Shown: piece by piece, positions 28,663-38,123 of the stretch
How the letters are laid out: each line of letters opens with the position of its first letter
Numbering within the stretch: the first letter of the stretch is position 1
DNA from: Actinocorallia populi
GTDB taxonomy: Bacteria > Actinomycetota > Actinomycetes > Streptosporangiales > Streptosporangiaceae
Length of the DNA: 64,000 bases
Reading direction: 5' to 3'
Assembly (NCBI RefSeq): GCF_002995495.1
Contig: NZ_PVZV01000009.1
Location: forward strand, 291,416-355,415
Notes under the pieces: generated by a model
Database searches by the model: none
Told to the model about the DNA's origin: nothing
What the model saw: only the letters and a program-made list of their open reading frames with translations
Program-made: the position numbers and the translations under genes

Positions 28663-29572
28663 GTCCAAGAAGCCCGGGAGCGCCGGGCGGCCCGAGCCCA
28701 GGGGCGCCGCGGCGGCCGGGGGCGCGGCGCGGCTGCGGGTGCGCAAGACCTACAAGCTTTTCATCGGCGGGGCGTTCCCGCGTTCGGAGTCCGGCAGGTC
28801 CTACGTCGTGAACGACAGCAGGGGAGAATTCCTCGCCAACGCCTCCTGGGCCTCCCGCAAGGATGTGCGGGACGCGGTCGTCGCCGCCCGCAGGGCGTTC
28901 GGGGGCTGGTCCGGGAAGACCCCTTACAACCGGGGTCAGATTCTCTACCGGATCGCGGAAATGCTGGAGGGCAGAGGACGGCAGTTCGTCGAGGAACTGC
29001 GCGACGGCGGCCTTTCCCGGGAAGCGGCGGAAGCCGAAGTGGACGCGGCGGTGGACCGGTGGGTCTGGTACGCCGGATGGGCCGACAAAATCGCGCAGGT
29101 GGCCGGCGCGGTCAATCCCGTCGCGGGGCCGTTCCTGAATGTCTCGACGCCGGAGCCGACCGGCGTGGTCGGGATGCTCGCGCCGCGCGAATCCCCGCTG
29201 CTGGGACTGGTGTCGGTGCTGGCCCCGGCCATCGTGACCGGCAACACCGCGGTGGTCGTCGCGGACTCGCCCCTGGTGGCCGTCACCTTCGCCGAAGTGC
29301 TGGCGACCAGCGACCTGCCCGCAGGGGTCGTCAACATCCTCACCGGCCCGCGCGAGGAACTCGCGCCGTGGCTGGCGGGCCATATGGACGTCAACGCCGT
29401 CGACCTCGCGGGCGCCTCCGAAGAACTCGCGAACGCCTGCGAGACGGCGGCCGCGGGAAATCTGAAGCGCGTGCTGCGCCCCGCCGCGACGGACTGGTCG
29501 GCCGACCCCGGAACGGAACGGATGACCGCACTCCTGGAGACGAAAACCGTGTGGCATCCCATTGGGGTGTAA
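28652..29572 (+). CDS. ALDH-family protein lacking the catalytic half
   Basis: The 306-aa product aligns with the N-terminal cofactor domain of aldehyde dehydrogenases (KTYKLFIGGAFPRSESGRSY, ASRKDVRDAVVAARRAFGGW, VGMLAPRESPLLGLVSVLAPAIVTGNT, LPAGVVNILTGPREELAPWL). It ends before the region bearing the catalytic Glu and Cys. It starts at TTG 28652 with GGAGG 8 nt upstream, inside the end of the full ALDH gene. A basic Lys/Arg/Gly-rich leader of about 30 residues precedes the domain. There is no frameshift or decay, and codon use is normal, so it seems a maintained non-catalytic or regulatory partner rather than a pseudogene. Confidence 0.82.
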   Translation: MPSKSKKPGSAGRPEPRGAAAAGGAARLRVRKTYKLFIGGAFPRSESGRSYVVNDSRGEFLANASWASRKDVRDAVVAARRAFGGWSGKTPYNRGQILYRIAEMLEGRGRQFVEELRDGGLSREAAEAEVDAAVDRWVWYAGWADKIAQVAGAVNPVAGPFLNVSTPEPTGVVGMLAPRESPLLGLVSVLAPAIVTGNTAVVVADSPLVAVTFAEVLATSDLPAGVVNILTGPREELAPWLAGHMDVNAVDLAGASEELANACETAAAGNLKRVLRPAATDWSADPGTERMTALLETKTVWHPIGV

Positions 29573-29630
29573 CAGCGCGTAAAGGGTTCTGGTCAAGATG
29601 GGTGTAGCAAGAAGGTAAGTGTGGAATATC

Positions 29631-29659
29631 TCCCCCCGTAGCTGATCACTACGGGGGGA
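29631..29659 (+). promoter_or_regulatory. Hairpin enclosing the ribosome-binding site of the H1-like gene
   Basis: TCCCCCCGTAG and CTACGGGGGGA form a perfect 11-bp stem with a 7-nt loop (CTGATCA). The 3' arm carries the only purine-rich ribosome-binding site, GGGGGGA, 7 nt before the GTG at 29667. When folded the site would be hidden. It could be a translational switch or an overlapping terminator of the deoC operon. Confidence 0.55.
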
Positions 29660-29666
29660 TGGATCA

Positions 29667-30899
29667 GTGCCTACCAAAACGACAACGCGTGCGGCCGCTC
29701 GCCGTAGTACCGCGAAGAGCCGCACCCCGGCCGCCAAGAAGACGACCGGCAGGAAGTCCACGACAACCGCGAAGAGCACGGGCGCCAAGCGCGCGCCCGC
29801 CAAGCGGACCAGCGCCGCGGCCACGACCGCGACCCGGGTCACCTCGCGGACGGCGGCGTCGAAGACCCGTCCGGCCGCGCGCAGGACCACCACGGCCAAG
29901 CCCGCCACCCGCGCCTCGTCACGCACGGCGGCGTCACGGACGGGCACCACGAGCCGCACGGCGGGGAGCACGGGGACGACCTCTCGTGCCACCACCCGGA
30001 CGGCGGCGGCCAAGGGCACGACCCCGGCCGCGGCGGCGACCAAGGTCAACTCGGCGGCGAGCAAGATGACGACCGCCACCACCAAGATGACCGCGGCCGC
30101 CACCAAGGCGGGGACCTCGGCCAAGTCCATGAACGCGGCGATGACCGCGATGAAGAACGCGACCAAGTCGATGGCGACCGCGGCCAAGGCGATGTCGGAC
30201 GCGGCCAAGGCGCTCAAGACGGTGAAGCAGCCGTCGGCGGCCGCGGCCAAACCGGCGGCCCGGCGCACCACCGCGAGCCGGACGACCACCGGGACCGCAG
30301 CGCGCAAGCCCGCCACCCGGCGGGCGGCCGGCACCGCGACGGGCACCCGCGCCGCGACGGGCACGCGCACCAGCGCGGCCCGCAAGCCGGCCACCGGCAG
30401 GACCACCGCGACCACCAGGGCCAAGAGCACCGGGACCGGCCGTTCCACCGGCACCCGGGCGGCCGCGGCGAAGCCGTCCGGCACCCGTGCCACGAGCACG
30501 CGCGCGACGGGCACCCGGTCGACGGGCACCCGGGCGACCGGCTCCCGCGCGACGGGCACCCGCTCCACCGGCACCCGGGCGGCCGCGGCGAAGCCGTCCG
30601 GCACCCGTGCCACGAGCACGCGCGCCACGGGCACCCGGTCCACCGGCACCGCCCGCAAGACGGCGGCCAAGCCCGCGACCCGCAGGACGGCCGCCGGCCG
30701 CACCACGGGGAAGGCGGCGGCCGAACCCGTCGGCGAGAGCCCGGCGGTGCGCAGGCCCGCGGAACGGGGCACCGTCCCGTCCCCGCAGCGCGGTCCAGAG
30801 CCGTACGCGGGTGCGGAACGCCAGTCCGAGACCGGCTCGTCCCGCAGCGAGGAGCCGGAGCACAAGTCGGGTCTGGCCGGACTGTTCAGCCGGCTTTGA
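29667..30899 (+). CDS. Histone H1-like Ala/Lys/Thr/Arg-rich repetitive protein
   Basis: The 410 residues are almost entirely Ala, Thr, Lys, Arg, Gly and Ser, with KTTTRAAARRSTAKS-type repeats resembling eukaryotic H1 tails and bacterial HU/Hup C-terminal tails. Between about residues 130 and 195 is a distinct amphipathic region with regularly spaced Met and Ala (SKMTTATTKMTAAATKAG, MNAAMTAMKNATKSMATAAK) that predicts a phasin- or coiled-coil-like helix. A 40-aa unit (120 bp) is repeated in tandem within 30444-30640, and GTRxTGTR steps fill the region. The protein is probably DNA- or polyanion-binding. GTG 29667 follows GGGGGGA held in a hairpin. A strong terminator follows the stop. Confidence 0.78.
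   Translation: MPTKTTTRAAARRSTAKSRTPAAKKTTGRKSTTTAKSTGAKRAPAKRTSAAATTATRVTSRTAASKTRPAARRTTTAKPATRASSRTAASRTGTTSRTAGSTGTTSRATTRTAAAKGTTPAAAATKVNSAASKMTTATTKMTAAATKAGTSAKSMNAAMTAMKNATKSMATAAKAMSDAAKALKTVKQPSAAAAKPAARRTTASRTTTGTAARKPATRRAAGTATGTRAATGTRTSAARKPATGRTTATTRAKSTGTGRSTGTRAAAAKPSGTRATSTRATGTRSTGTRATGSRATGTRSTGTRAAAAKPSGTRATSTRATGTRSTGTARKTAAKPATRRTAAGRTTGKAAAEPVGESPAVRRPAERGTVPSPQRGPEPYAGAERQSETGSSRSEEPEHKSGLAGLFSRL
30444..30640 (+). repeat. 120-bp in-frame direct repeat within the H1-like gene
   Basis: About 77 bp at 30444-30520 recur at 30564-30640, 120 bp apart, with one mismatch noted. They encode the same STGTRAAAAKPSGTRATS stretch. The repeat points to recent slippage or unequal exchange. 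Confidence 0.8.
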
Positions 30900-30909
30900 C
30901 CGCGGCGGC

Positions 30910-30946
30910 CCGGGCCCCTTCCCCGTCTTCGGGGGAAGGGGCCCGG
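30910..30946 (+). terminator. Terminator of the H1-like gene
   Basis: CCGGGCCCCTTCCCC pairs perfectly with GGGGAAGGGGCCCGG, giving a 15-bp stem with a 7-nt loop (GTCTTCG) starting 11 bp after the stop. Confidence 0.85.
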
Positions 30947-31043
30947 CGCATGTCGATCAGTGTTCACAGGCCGGGTAATCGTTCCCCGATACCGCCGGGT
31001 CGCGGCGGACCGCACGGCGGCCGGACGGCTACCGTGCGCAACC

Positions 31044-31841
31044 ATGCGCCTCGCACTCGCCGTCACCGGTTCCGCGACCCTGCTGCTGCCCCTCGTGCCC
31101 GGCCCGGCCGTGGCACGGGACGAACTGCTGCCCGCCCTCACCCGCACGGTGCGCTACAAGGACTACAACCAGGACGTCCAGATCCTCCAGGAGCACCTGA
31201 GGCGGTGGGGGTACTCACCGGGGCCCGTCAACGGCCACTACGGGGACGAGACCAGGGCCGCGGTCTGGACGTTCCAGAAGGTCAACGGGCTCAGGCCCCG
31301 CATGTACGTGGACGAGCGGACCCGTGACGCCCTCTTCGCCCCCGTCCGGGTCCGGCCGCTGGTCAAGGGCGCGCCGGGCCGCAGGATCGAGATCGACCTG
31401 CGCCGCAGGCTGCTCGTGGTGTGGAAGCGCCACCGGCCGGTGGTGGTCACCCACGTCTCGACCGGTGCCGACACCCACTACTGCGACCACGGCCTGTGCG
31501 GCTACGCCCGCACCCCGGTGGGGAACTTCCGCGTCACCCGCAGGATCAAGGGCTGGCACACCGGCCGGCTGGGGGCGATGTACTACCCGGCCTTCTTCCA
31601 CGGCGGCGTGGCCCTGCACGGCTCGTTGAGCGTCCCCCGGCGCAAGGCCTCCCACGGCTGCGTCCGCATCCCCATGCACCTGGCGCGCAAGATCTACCGG
31701 CAGGCCAAGGTCGGCACACCCGTCTACGTGCGCAAGCCCGCCAAGCCCGCCAAGGCGTCCAAGCCCACCCGACCCGCCGAGAAGCCAAGGACCGCCAAGC
31801 CCGCGAAGACGTCCAAGCCCGCCAGGTCCGCCAGGTCGTGA
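31044..31841 (+). CDS. Secreted L,D-transpeptidase with peptidoglycan-binding domain
   Basis: The 265-aa precursor has a signal peptide (MRLALAVTGSATLLLPLVPGPAVA). A peptidoglycan-binding PG_binding_1 domain lies at about residues 40-95 (VQILQEHLRRWGYSPGPVNGHYG). The YkuD catalytic domain at about 115-230 has its active site in HGSLSVPRRKASHGCVRIP, with the conserved His and Cys. It would form 3-3 cross-links in, or attach proteins to, peptidoglycan. The Lys/Pro/Ala-rich tail (KPAKPAKASKPTRPAEKP) probably spans or binds the wall. A minisatellite with similar Ala/Lys/Pro coding flavour begins immediately after the stop. Confidence 0.93.
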   Translation: MRLALAVTGSATLLLPLVPGPAVARDELLPALTRTVRYKDYNQDVQILQEHLRRWGYSPGPVNGHYGDETRAAVWTFQKVNGLRPRMYVDERTRDALFAPVRVRPLVKGAPGRRIEIDLRRRLLVVWKRHRPVVVTHVSTGADTHYCDHGLCGYARTPVGNFRVTRRIKGWHTGRLGAMYYPAFFHGGVALHGSLSVPRRKASHGCVRIPMHLARKIYRQAKVGTPVYVRKPAKPAKASKPTRPAEKPRTAKPAKTSKPARSARS

Positions 31842-31849
31842 AGACGGCC

Positions 31850-32310
31850 GTCCCCACCGGGTCCGTCAGGACCGCCGGGTCCGCTGGGTCCGTGCGGGCG
31901 GCCAGGTCTGCCAGGTCCGCTGGGTTCGTGTAGGTGGTCAGGTGCGCTGAGTCGTGAAGGCGGCCGAGCCTGCCGGGTTCGTCAAGCCTGCCAGGCCCGC
32001 TGGGTCCGTGCGGGTGGCCGAGTCCGCCAGGTCCGCTGGGTTCGTGAAGGCGGCCGAGCCTGCCGGGTTCGTCAAGCCTGCCAGGCCCGCTGGGTCCGTG
32101 CGGGTGGCCGAGTCCGCCAGGTCCGCTGGGTTCGTGAAGGCGGCCGAGCCTGCCGGGTTCGTCAAGCCTGCCAGGCCCGCTGGGTCCGTGCGGGTGGCCG
32201 AGTCCGCCAGGTCCGCTGGGTTCGTGAAGGCGGCCGAGCCCGCCGGGTTCGCCAAGCCTGCCAGGACCCGCCAGGTCGTGAAAGCGGCCGAGCCCGCCGG
32301 GCCTGCCGGG
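31850..32310. repeat. Minisatellite with 90-bp period
   Basis: Three near-identical 90-bp units start at 31954, 32044 and 32134 (each beginning GTGAAGGCGGCCGAG), and a degenerate fourth starts at 32224. More diverged relatives fill 31850-31953. The plus strand has an open frame of 30-aa repeats (KAAEPAGFVKPARPAGS...), and the minus strand is also open. No start context supports either as a gene. It lies between the convergent L,D-transpeptidase and sensor kinase genes. Confidence 0.9.
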
Positions 32311-32323
32311 GACGGGGGGCGGC

Positions 32324-33685
32324 TCAACGGGCGAGGGGGAGGCGGACGATGAACCGGGCGCCTTCGGTGCTGTCGGCGACGCGCACGTCCCCCCGGTGCG
32401 AGTGGGCGATCTCCCGGACGATCGCCAGGCCGAGCCCGGTGCCGCCGGTGTCCTTGTTGCGGGAGGCGTCCAGCCGGGTGAACCGGTCGAAGATCGCCTC
32501 GCGCATGGGGGGCGGGATGCCGTCCCCGTCGTTGTAGACCTCCAGGACGGCACGGTCGCCCTCGGTGCGCACCCGCACGTCGATGGTCTTCTCCGCGTGC
32601 CGCTGCGCGTTGTCGAGCAGGTTGTTGATCAGCCGGCTCAGGTGCAGGGCGTGGCAGTACACCTCGGCGGGGCGGGCCTCGACGGTGATCCGCGGGTCCT
32701 CCGGCCGCCGCGCGATCTCCGTCCGCACCAGCTCGGCCAGGTCGACCCGCTTGCCCCGCGCCGACGCGCCGGCGTCCAGGCGGGCCAGCTGCAGCAGGTC
32801 GTCCACCAGCGCCTGCAGCCGGTCCAGGCTGCCCGACAACTTCTCGGCGGTGGCGGGCCAGTCGGCCTCGTCCGGGTACATCATGGCCTCGTCCAGTTCG
32901 GCGCGCATCGCGGTGATCGGGGCGCGCAGGTCGTGGGAGGCGTTGGAGGTGAACTCCTTCTCCTTGCGCAGGGACTCGTCGAGCCGGTCGAGGGCCTCGT
33001 TGGCGGAGACGGCCAGGGCGCGCAGTTCGTCGTCGTGCCTGGGCAGCGCTATACGGCGTCCGGAGACGTCGCCGCCGGTCGCCTTCAGCCCGATCCGCAT
33101 CGCCTCCCTGCGGATGTCGTTGACGGGTTTGAGGGCGCGGGAGACGGTACGTGCGGTGCCGACCGCGGTGAGCCCGATGAGGAGCCCGCAGGCGGCCAGC
33201 AGCAGCAGGAAGAACCGGATGTCGACGTACCAGGGGATGACGGGGGCGAAGGCGTAGACGAACCAGTCGCCCTCCGGCTCGTAGACCCGGAACACGACGA
33301 TGATCTCGCAGCCGGGGAAGGTCGCCAGCGTGCACTCGATCCGGCCGACCCGGGTGCTCTCCTCGGGCGGGGTCAGCGTGGAGATGCGGGGCGCCGATCC
33401 GAGGTTGCCGGTCCCGGAGACGGCCCTGCCCCTGGCGTCGACCACCTGGATGCCGTCCAGCCAGGCCAGCTCGTCGGTCCGGTGGATCTGCTGGGGCAGG
33501 ACGTCGCGCTTGATGTCGCGCACGACCCGCAGCGCGGCGGTGGTGGTGCGCTCGATCTGGTAGTTCGTCGCCTGGGTGCGGATCGCCATCAGCGCCAGGA
33601 GCGAGGAGCCCAGGAGCAGGAAGGCCATGACCGAGGTGGCGATCACGGTCAGCCGGGTCCTGATGGACCAGCCTTGGAACACCAC
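32324..33685 (-). CDS. HAMP-containing sensor histidine kinase (orphan in the window)
   Basis: The 453-aa kinase has a first membrane helix at about 10-33 (LTVIATSVMAFLLLGSSLLALMA), an extracytoplasmic domain to about residue 155 with two Cys (IECTLATFPGCEIIV) that may pair, and a second helix at 157-180. A HAMP region follows, then a HisKA domain with the acceptor His in FTSNASHDLRAPITAMRAEL. The ATPase domain has LLDNAQRHAE, VYNDGDGIPPP and GGTGLGLAIVREI. No response regulator gene is adjacent, which is unusual for this class. The start (GTG 33685 or 33682) overlaps a hairpin that also hides the GGGGGG ribosome-binding site. Confidence 0.92.
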   Translation of the reverse strand: MVFQGWSIRTRLTVIATSVMAFLLLGSSLLALMAIRTQATNYQIERTTTAALRVVRDIKRDVLPQQIHRTDELAWLDGIQVVDARGRAVSGTGNLGSAPRISTLTPPEESTRVGRIECTLATFPGCEIIVVFRVYEPEGDWFVYAFAPVIPWYVDIRFFLLLLAACGLLIGLTAVGTARTVSRALKPVNDIRREAMRIGLKATGGDVSGRRIALPRHDDELRALAVSANEALDRLDESLRKEKEFTSNASHDLRAPITAMRAELDEAMMYPDEADWPATAEKLSGSLDRLQALVDDLLQLARLDAGASARGKRVDLAELVRTEIARRPEDPRITVEARPAEVYCHALHLSRLINNLLDNAQRHAEKTIDVRVRTEGDRAVLEVYNDGDGIPPPMREAIFDRFTRLDASRNKDTGGTGLGLAIVREIAHSHRGDVRVADSTEGARFIVRLPLAR

Positions 33686-33719
33686 ACCCCCCAGGTCGCC
33701 TGCAGCGTCCGGGGGGTGT
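33684..33719 (-). promoter_or_regulatory. Hairpin covering the start of the sensor kinase gene
   Basis: On the minus strand ACACCCCCC and GGGGGGTGT form a perfect 9-bp stem with an 18-nt loop. The 3' arm holds the only ribosome-binding-site-like G run and reaches the GTG start. It resembles the C6/G6 hairpin at 29631-29659. Confidence 0.45.
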
Positions 33720-33782
33720 CAGCGATTCTAGGGCCTGTCTCCGGGATCTTGTCGATGATCGCGGAGGCGGGCCCGGCGTCGG

Positions 33783-33807
33783 GAGCCGCCGGCGGGGGAC
33801 CGGCGGC

Positions 33808-33809
<2 letters not shown>
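33783..33809 (-). terminator. Terminator overlapping the argS stop codon
   Basis: GAGCCGCCGG pairs perfectly with CCGGCGGCTC over a 7-nt loop. The upstream arm includes two bases of the argS stop codon. Confidence 0.65.
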
Positions 33810-35562
<1,753 letters not shown>

Positions 35563-35568
35563 GCACCA

Positions 35569-35574
35569 AGGTTA
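35569..35574 (-). promoter_or_regulatory. Leaderless -10 box TAACCT of argS
   Basis: On the minus strand TAACCT is followed by 6 nt (TGGTGC) and the argS ATG. No Shine-Dalgarno sequence is present. Confidence 0.5.
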
Positions 35575-35620
35575 TCGGTCGTCCCACCTCCGCTCGACTC
35601 GTTATCCACAGCGGGCACAC

Positions 35621-35785
35621 GCGCCTGACAGCACGCTGCCTGCGGCTGAGCGCGCTGAGCGTTCCAGGGGGCGCGTGCTCCTGATGGCGCGCTGCCTGCG
35701 GCTGGGCGCGCGCTGAGCGTTCCAGGCGGCATGCGCTCCTGATGGCGCGCATGCCTGCGGCTGGGCGTTCCGCAGGCGGTACGCC
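35621..35785. repeat. Imperfect tandem repeat, period about 55 bp
   Basis: Units containing CTGCCTGCGGCTG and GCGCTGAGCGTTCCAGG and ending near GCTCCTGATGGCGCGC occur two and a half times in the gap between argS and plsX. No gene is seen. The repeats are GC-rich and partly palindromic. Confidence 0.75.
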
Positions 35786-35839
35786 CGGTGCCGGGCCGCG
35801 GGGGTCCCGGTCCGCCGGGCGGTCCGCGGTCTCGGCGGA

Positions 35840-36889
35840 TCAGCCGGGGATGCCGCCTCCGGACGGTTCGGGTTGCGGCTTGCGGGCGAAGATCGACGGT
35901 TTCGACGAGGCGCCCAGCTGCTCCTTCACCCGGTCGATCAGCCTGCCCCTGGAGAGGTCGTAGGCGAGCTTGCAGGCCGCCGCGACACCCCGTGCCCGGG
36001 ACGCGCCGTGCGCGATGACCACGGCCCCGTTCAGCCCCAGCAGCACGCCGCCGCCGTAGGTCTCGCTGTCGAACCGGGCGGTCAGCGCGGTCAGCTCCCT
36101 GCGCTGCAGGGCCGCGCCGAGCTTGGCGGTGCGGCTGGAGGTCAGGGCCTGGCGCAGTTCGGCGGCGGCGACCCGCAGGGCGCCCTCCATGGTCTTCAGC
36201 GCGACGTTGCCGGTGAACCCGTCGGTGACGACCACCTCGGCCCGGCCGAGCAGCAGGTCGTGGCCCTCGATGTTGCCGGTGAACTCCAGCGGCGAGGAGG
36301 CGAGCAGCTCGTGCGCCTTCTTCACCAGCTTGTTGCCCTTGCCGGACTCCGAGCCGATGCTCAGCAGGCCCACCCGGGGCCGGGGGACGTCCAGCAGGAT
36401 CTGGGCGTAGGCGGTGCCGAGCATCGCGAACTGCAGCAGCATCTCGGGTTTGGCGTCGGCGGTCGCGCCCGCGTCCAGCAGGACCGTCGGGCGCGGCAGG
36501 GTCGGCAGGGTCACCGCGATCGCCGGCCGCATGATGCCGTGCTGGCCCTTCAGCCGCACCGCCGAGGTGGCCACCACCCCCGCGGTCGAGCCCGCCGACA
36601 CCAGCGCCCCCGCCTTGCCGTGCTTGATCAGCTCGCACGCGATCGCCACCGTGGAGCGGGGCTTGCGCCAGGACGCCAGCGCCCCCTCGCCCATCTCCAG
36701 CGCCTGGTCGGTGTGCACGATGGGGATCCGGCCCGCCGCGTCGTGCTCGGCCAGCAGGGTCCGCAGCCGCCGGGCCGGGCCGACCAGGATGAGCGGCACG
36801 TCGTGGTCGCGGACCGCGCTGACCGCGCCCGCCACCGTCTCCCGCGGCGCGTGGTCGCCCCCCATGCAGTCCAGCACCACCGGCAGCAA
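35840..36889 (-). CDS. plsX: Phosphate acyltransferase PlsX
   Basis: The 349-aa protein has the PlsX hallmarks LPVVLDCMGGDHAPRETVAGA, VSAGSTAGVV, LKGQHGIMRPAIAVTLPT, VLLDAGATAD, LGTAYAQ, GLLSIGSESGKGN and VVVTDGFTGNVALK. It transfers acyl groups from acyl-ACP to phosphate to start phospholipid synthesis, as a peripheral membrane protein. In many bacteria plsX sits between rpmF and fabH; here it stands alone downstream of a small anchored protein gene (21 bp apart, same strand). The C-terminal tail is basic and Pro-rich. Confidence 0.95.
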   Translation of the reverse strand: MLPVVLDCMGGDHAPRETVAGAVSAVRDHDVPLILVGPARRLRTLLAEHDAAGRIPIVHTDQALEMGEGALASWRKPRSTVAIACELIKHGKAGALVSAGSTAGVVATSAVRLKGQHGIMRPAIAVTLPTLPRPTVLLDAGATADAKPEMLLQFAMLGTAYAQILLDVPRPRVGLLSIGSESGKGNKLVKKAHELLASSPLEFTGNIEGHDLLLGRAEVVVTDGFTGNVALKTMEGALRVAAAELRQALTSSRTAKLGAALQRRELTALTARFDSETYGGGVLLGLNGAVVIAHGASRARGVAAACKLAYDLSRGRLIDRVKEQLGASSKPSIFARKPQPEPSGGGIPG

Positions 36890-36910
36890 CGGATCTCCTT
36901 CTCCTGACGG

Positions 36911-37300
36911 TCACTCGCCCTTGCAGTCTGCACCCAGGCAGCGGGCGTTCTTCACCAGAGGCTCGCCGGCCACCAGGATCGTGTAGTACTCGGCCTTCCG
37001 CTCGGTCAGCGCGGTGCCGAACACCTGGACCTGCTGCCGGTCGGTGGTGGTGCCGGTGCAGCGCACCAGCAGCCTGTCCAGGCCGGCCTCGGGCATGTTC
37101 TGGCACGTCAGCGGCTGCGCCAGCCGCTTGCCGCGCGCGTCCAGCTCGGCCTTGGCCGCGGCGGGAAGGCCCTTCAACAGCTCGGCCTGCGTCTCGTAGC
37201 GCGTTCCTCCGCCCCGCGACAGGACGACCGCGATGGCGGCTCCCAGGCCGGCGACGATCGCGACGGCGATGGCGGCGACGAGGATCTTCTTGTTCTTCAC
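36911..37300 (-). CDS. Membrane-anchored small extracytoplasmic protein, four Cys
   Basis: The 129-aa product starts MKNKK followed by one hydrophobic helix (ILVAAIAVAIVAGLGAAIAVVL), then an extracytoplasmic domain of about 95 residues with four Cys (LTCQNM, VRCTG, NARCLGADCKGE) that could form two disulfides. It resembles DUF4333-like secreted actinobacterial proteins only loosely. GTG 37300 was chosen because the membrane anchor begins there and AGGTGA lies 10 nt upstream. The longer frame adds an Arg/Pro-rich leader. It is directly upstream of plsX and possibly co-transcribed. The function is unknown. Confidence 0.68.
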   Translation of the reverse strand: MKNKKILVAAIAVAIVAGLGAAIAVVLSRGGGTRYETQAELLKGLPAAAKAELDARGKRLAQPLTCQNMPEAGLDRLLVRCTGTTTDRQQVQVFGTALTERKAEYYTILVAGEPLVKNARCLGADCKGE

Positions 37301-37562
37301 GCACTGAACGTCACCTGCGGTGATGTCGACCACACGCGACGCCGGGCGGGTTTCCCGGATTTTGACTCCCGCACCGCCCCGTTTTGGCGGGCGGCGGGCA
37401 GGCACCGGCCGATAGCGGATCAGTAGCGGCGCGGTGCATGGTGTGGTGACCTGTTTCGTCACCTTGCAGCCGGGTCGGAAGAGGAAGGTTCACGGGCGCG
37501 CGCCTCGGGGGTGAACAGCTGACCGCATGGGCCGGGGCGGGCGCCCGTGGACGAGAGCCGGA

Positions 37563-38075
37563 TCAGACGCCGTAGGTGGCCACGATGGAGGCGCGGGCCA
37601 GGGTGTGCCCGGTGATGTTGAATCCCACCTGGGCCGCGGGCGCGTCGGCCGGCACCCCCAGGGTCGGGACGTCCAGGGCGTGCACGGCGAACACGTAGCG
37701 GTGGGGGGCCCCGGGCGGCGGCCCGGCCCCGCCGAAGGCGTTGTCGCCGTAGTCGTTGCGCCCCTGGACGCCGATCTCGTCCCCGGCGCCGATCCCGGAG
37801 GGCAGCTCCGTCACGTGCGCGGGGACGTCCCACAACAACCAGTGCCAGAAGCCGCTGCCGGTGGGCGCGTCCGGGTCGTAGACGGTGACCGCGAAGCTCC
37901 GGGTCCCGGCGGGGAAGCCCGACCAGGCCAGGTGCGGCGAGATGTTCTGCCCGGAGTGCCCCCAGCTGTCGAACACCTGGGCCTGGGAGAGCGTGCCGCC
38001 GTCGGTCACGTCCCTGCTGGTGAGGGTGAACGAGGGGACTTCCGGGAGGAAGTCGTACGGAAGAGGTGCGGGCAT
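37563..38075 (-). CDS. YbhB/YbcL-family phosphatidylethanolamine-binding-like protein
   Basis: The 170-aa protein shows the PEBP-fold signature: [67 protein letters not shown] and [19 protein letters not shown]. The conserved Asp-Pro-Asp and His residues of the ligand pocket are present. The biochemical role of the bacterial family is poorly defined. The start was set at ATG 38075 because GGAGG lies 8 nt upstream; the longer frame has no ribosome-binding site. It lies downstream of the ABC exporter genes on the same strand and may be co-transcribed. Confidence 0.9.
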   Translation of the reverse strand: MPAPLPYDFLPEVPSFTLTSRDVTDGGTLSQAQVFDSWGHSGQNISPHLAWSGFPAGTRSFAVTVYDPDAPTGSGFWHWLLWDVPAHVTELPSGIGAGDEIGVQGRNDYGDNAFGGAGPPPGAPHRYVFAVHALDVPTLGVPADAPAAQVGFNITGHTLARASIVATYGV

Positions 38076-38123
38076 GAAAGTGGCCTCCATCGACCGACCG
38101 GTGATGGAGGCCACTCTAGTGAC

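Noticed and set aside
28652..29572. Pseudogene status of the short ALDH
   Set aside because: There is no frameshift, it has a strong ribosome-binding site and its own leader, and it ends cleanly before the operon boundary, so it was kept as a CDS.
31850..32310. CRISPR array
   Set aside because: The 90-bp units are contiguous with no unique spacers and no cas genes; the same holds for 49192-49771.
31954..32352. Plus-strand 132-aa repeat ORF as a structural protein gene
   Set aside because: No Shine-Dalgarno or leaderless box precedes the GTG, the frame runs into the antisense kinase end, and codon bias follows the repeat only. Kept as a repeat.
31938..33335. Minus-strand frame with 30-aa TNPAGSAAFTNPADLADS repeats
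   Set aside because: It reads through the minisatellite in a frame that is a shadow of the histidine kinase upstream, and has no start or ribosome-binding site near the repeats.
36911..37462. Longer start for the anchored four-Cys protein
   Set aside because: The extra 54 residues are Arg/Pro-rich without a ribosome-binding site, and would place the signal anchor inside the protein.
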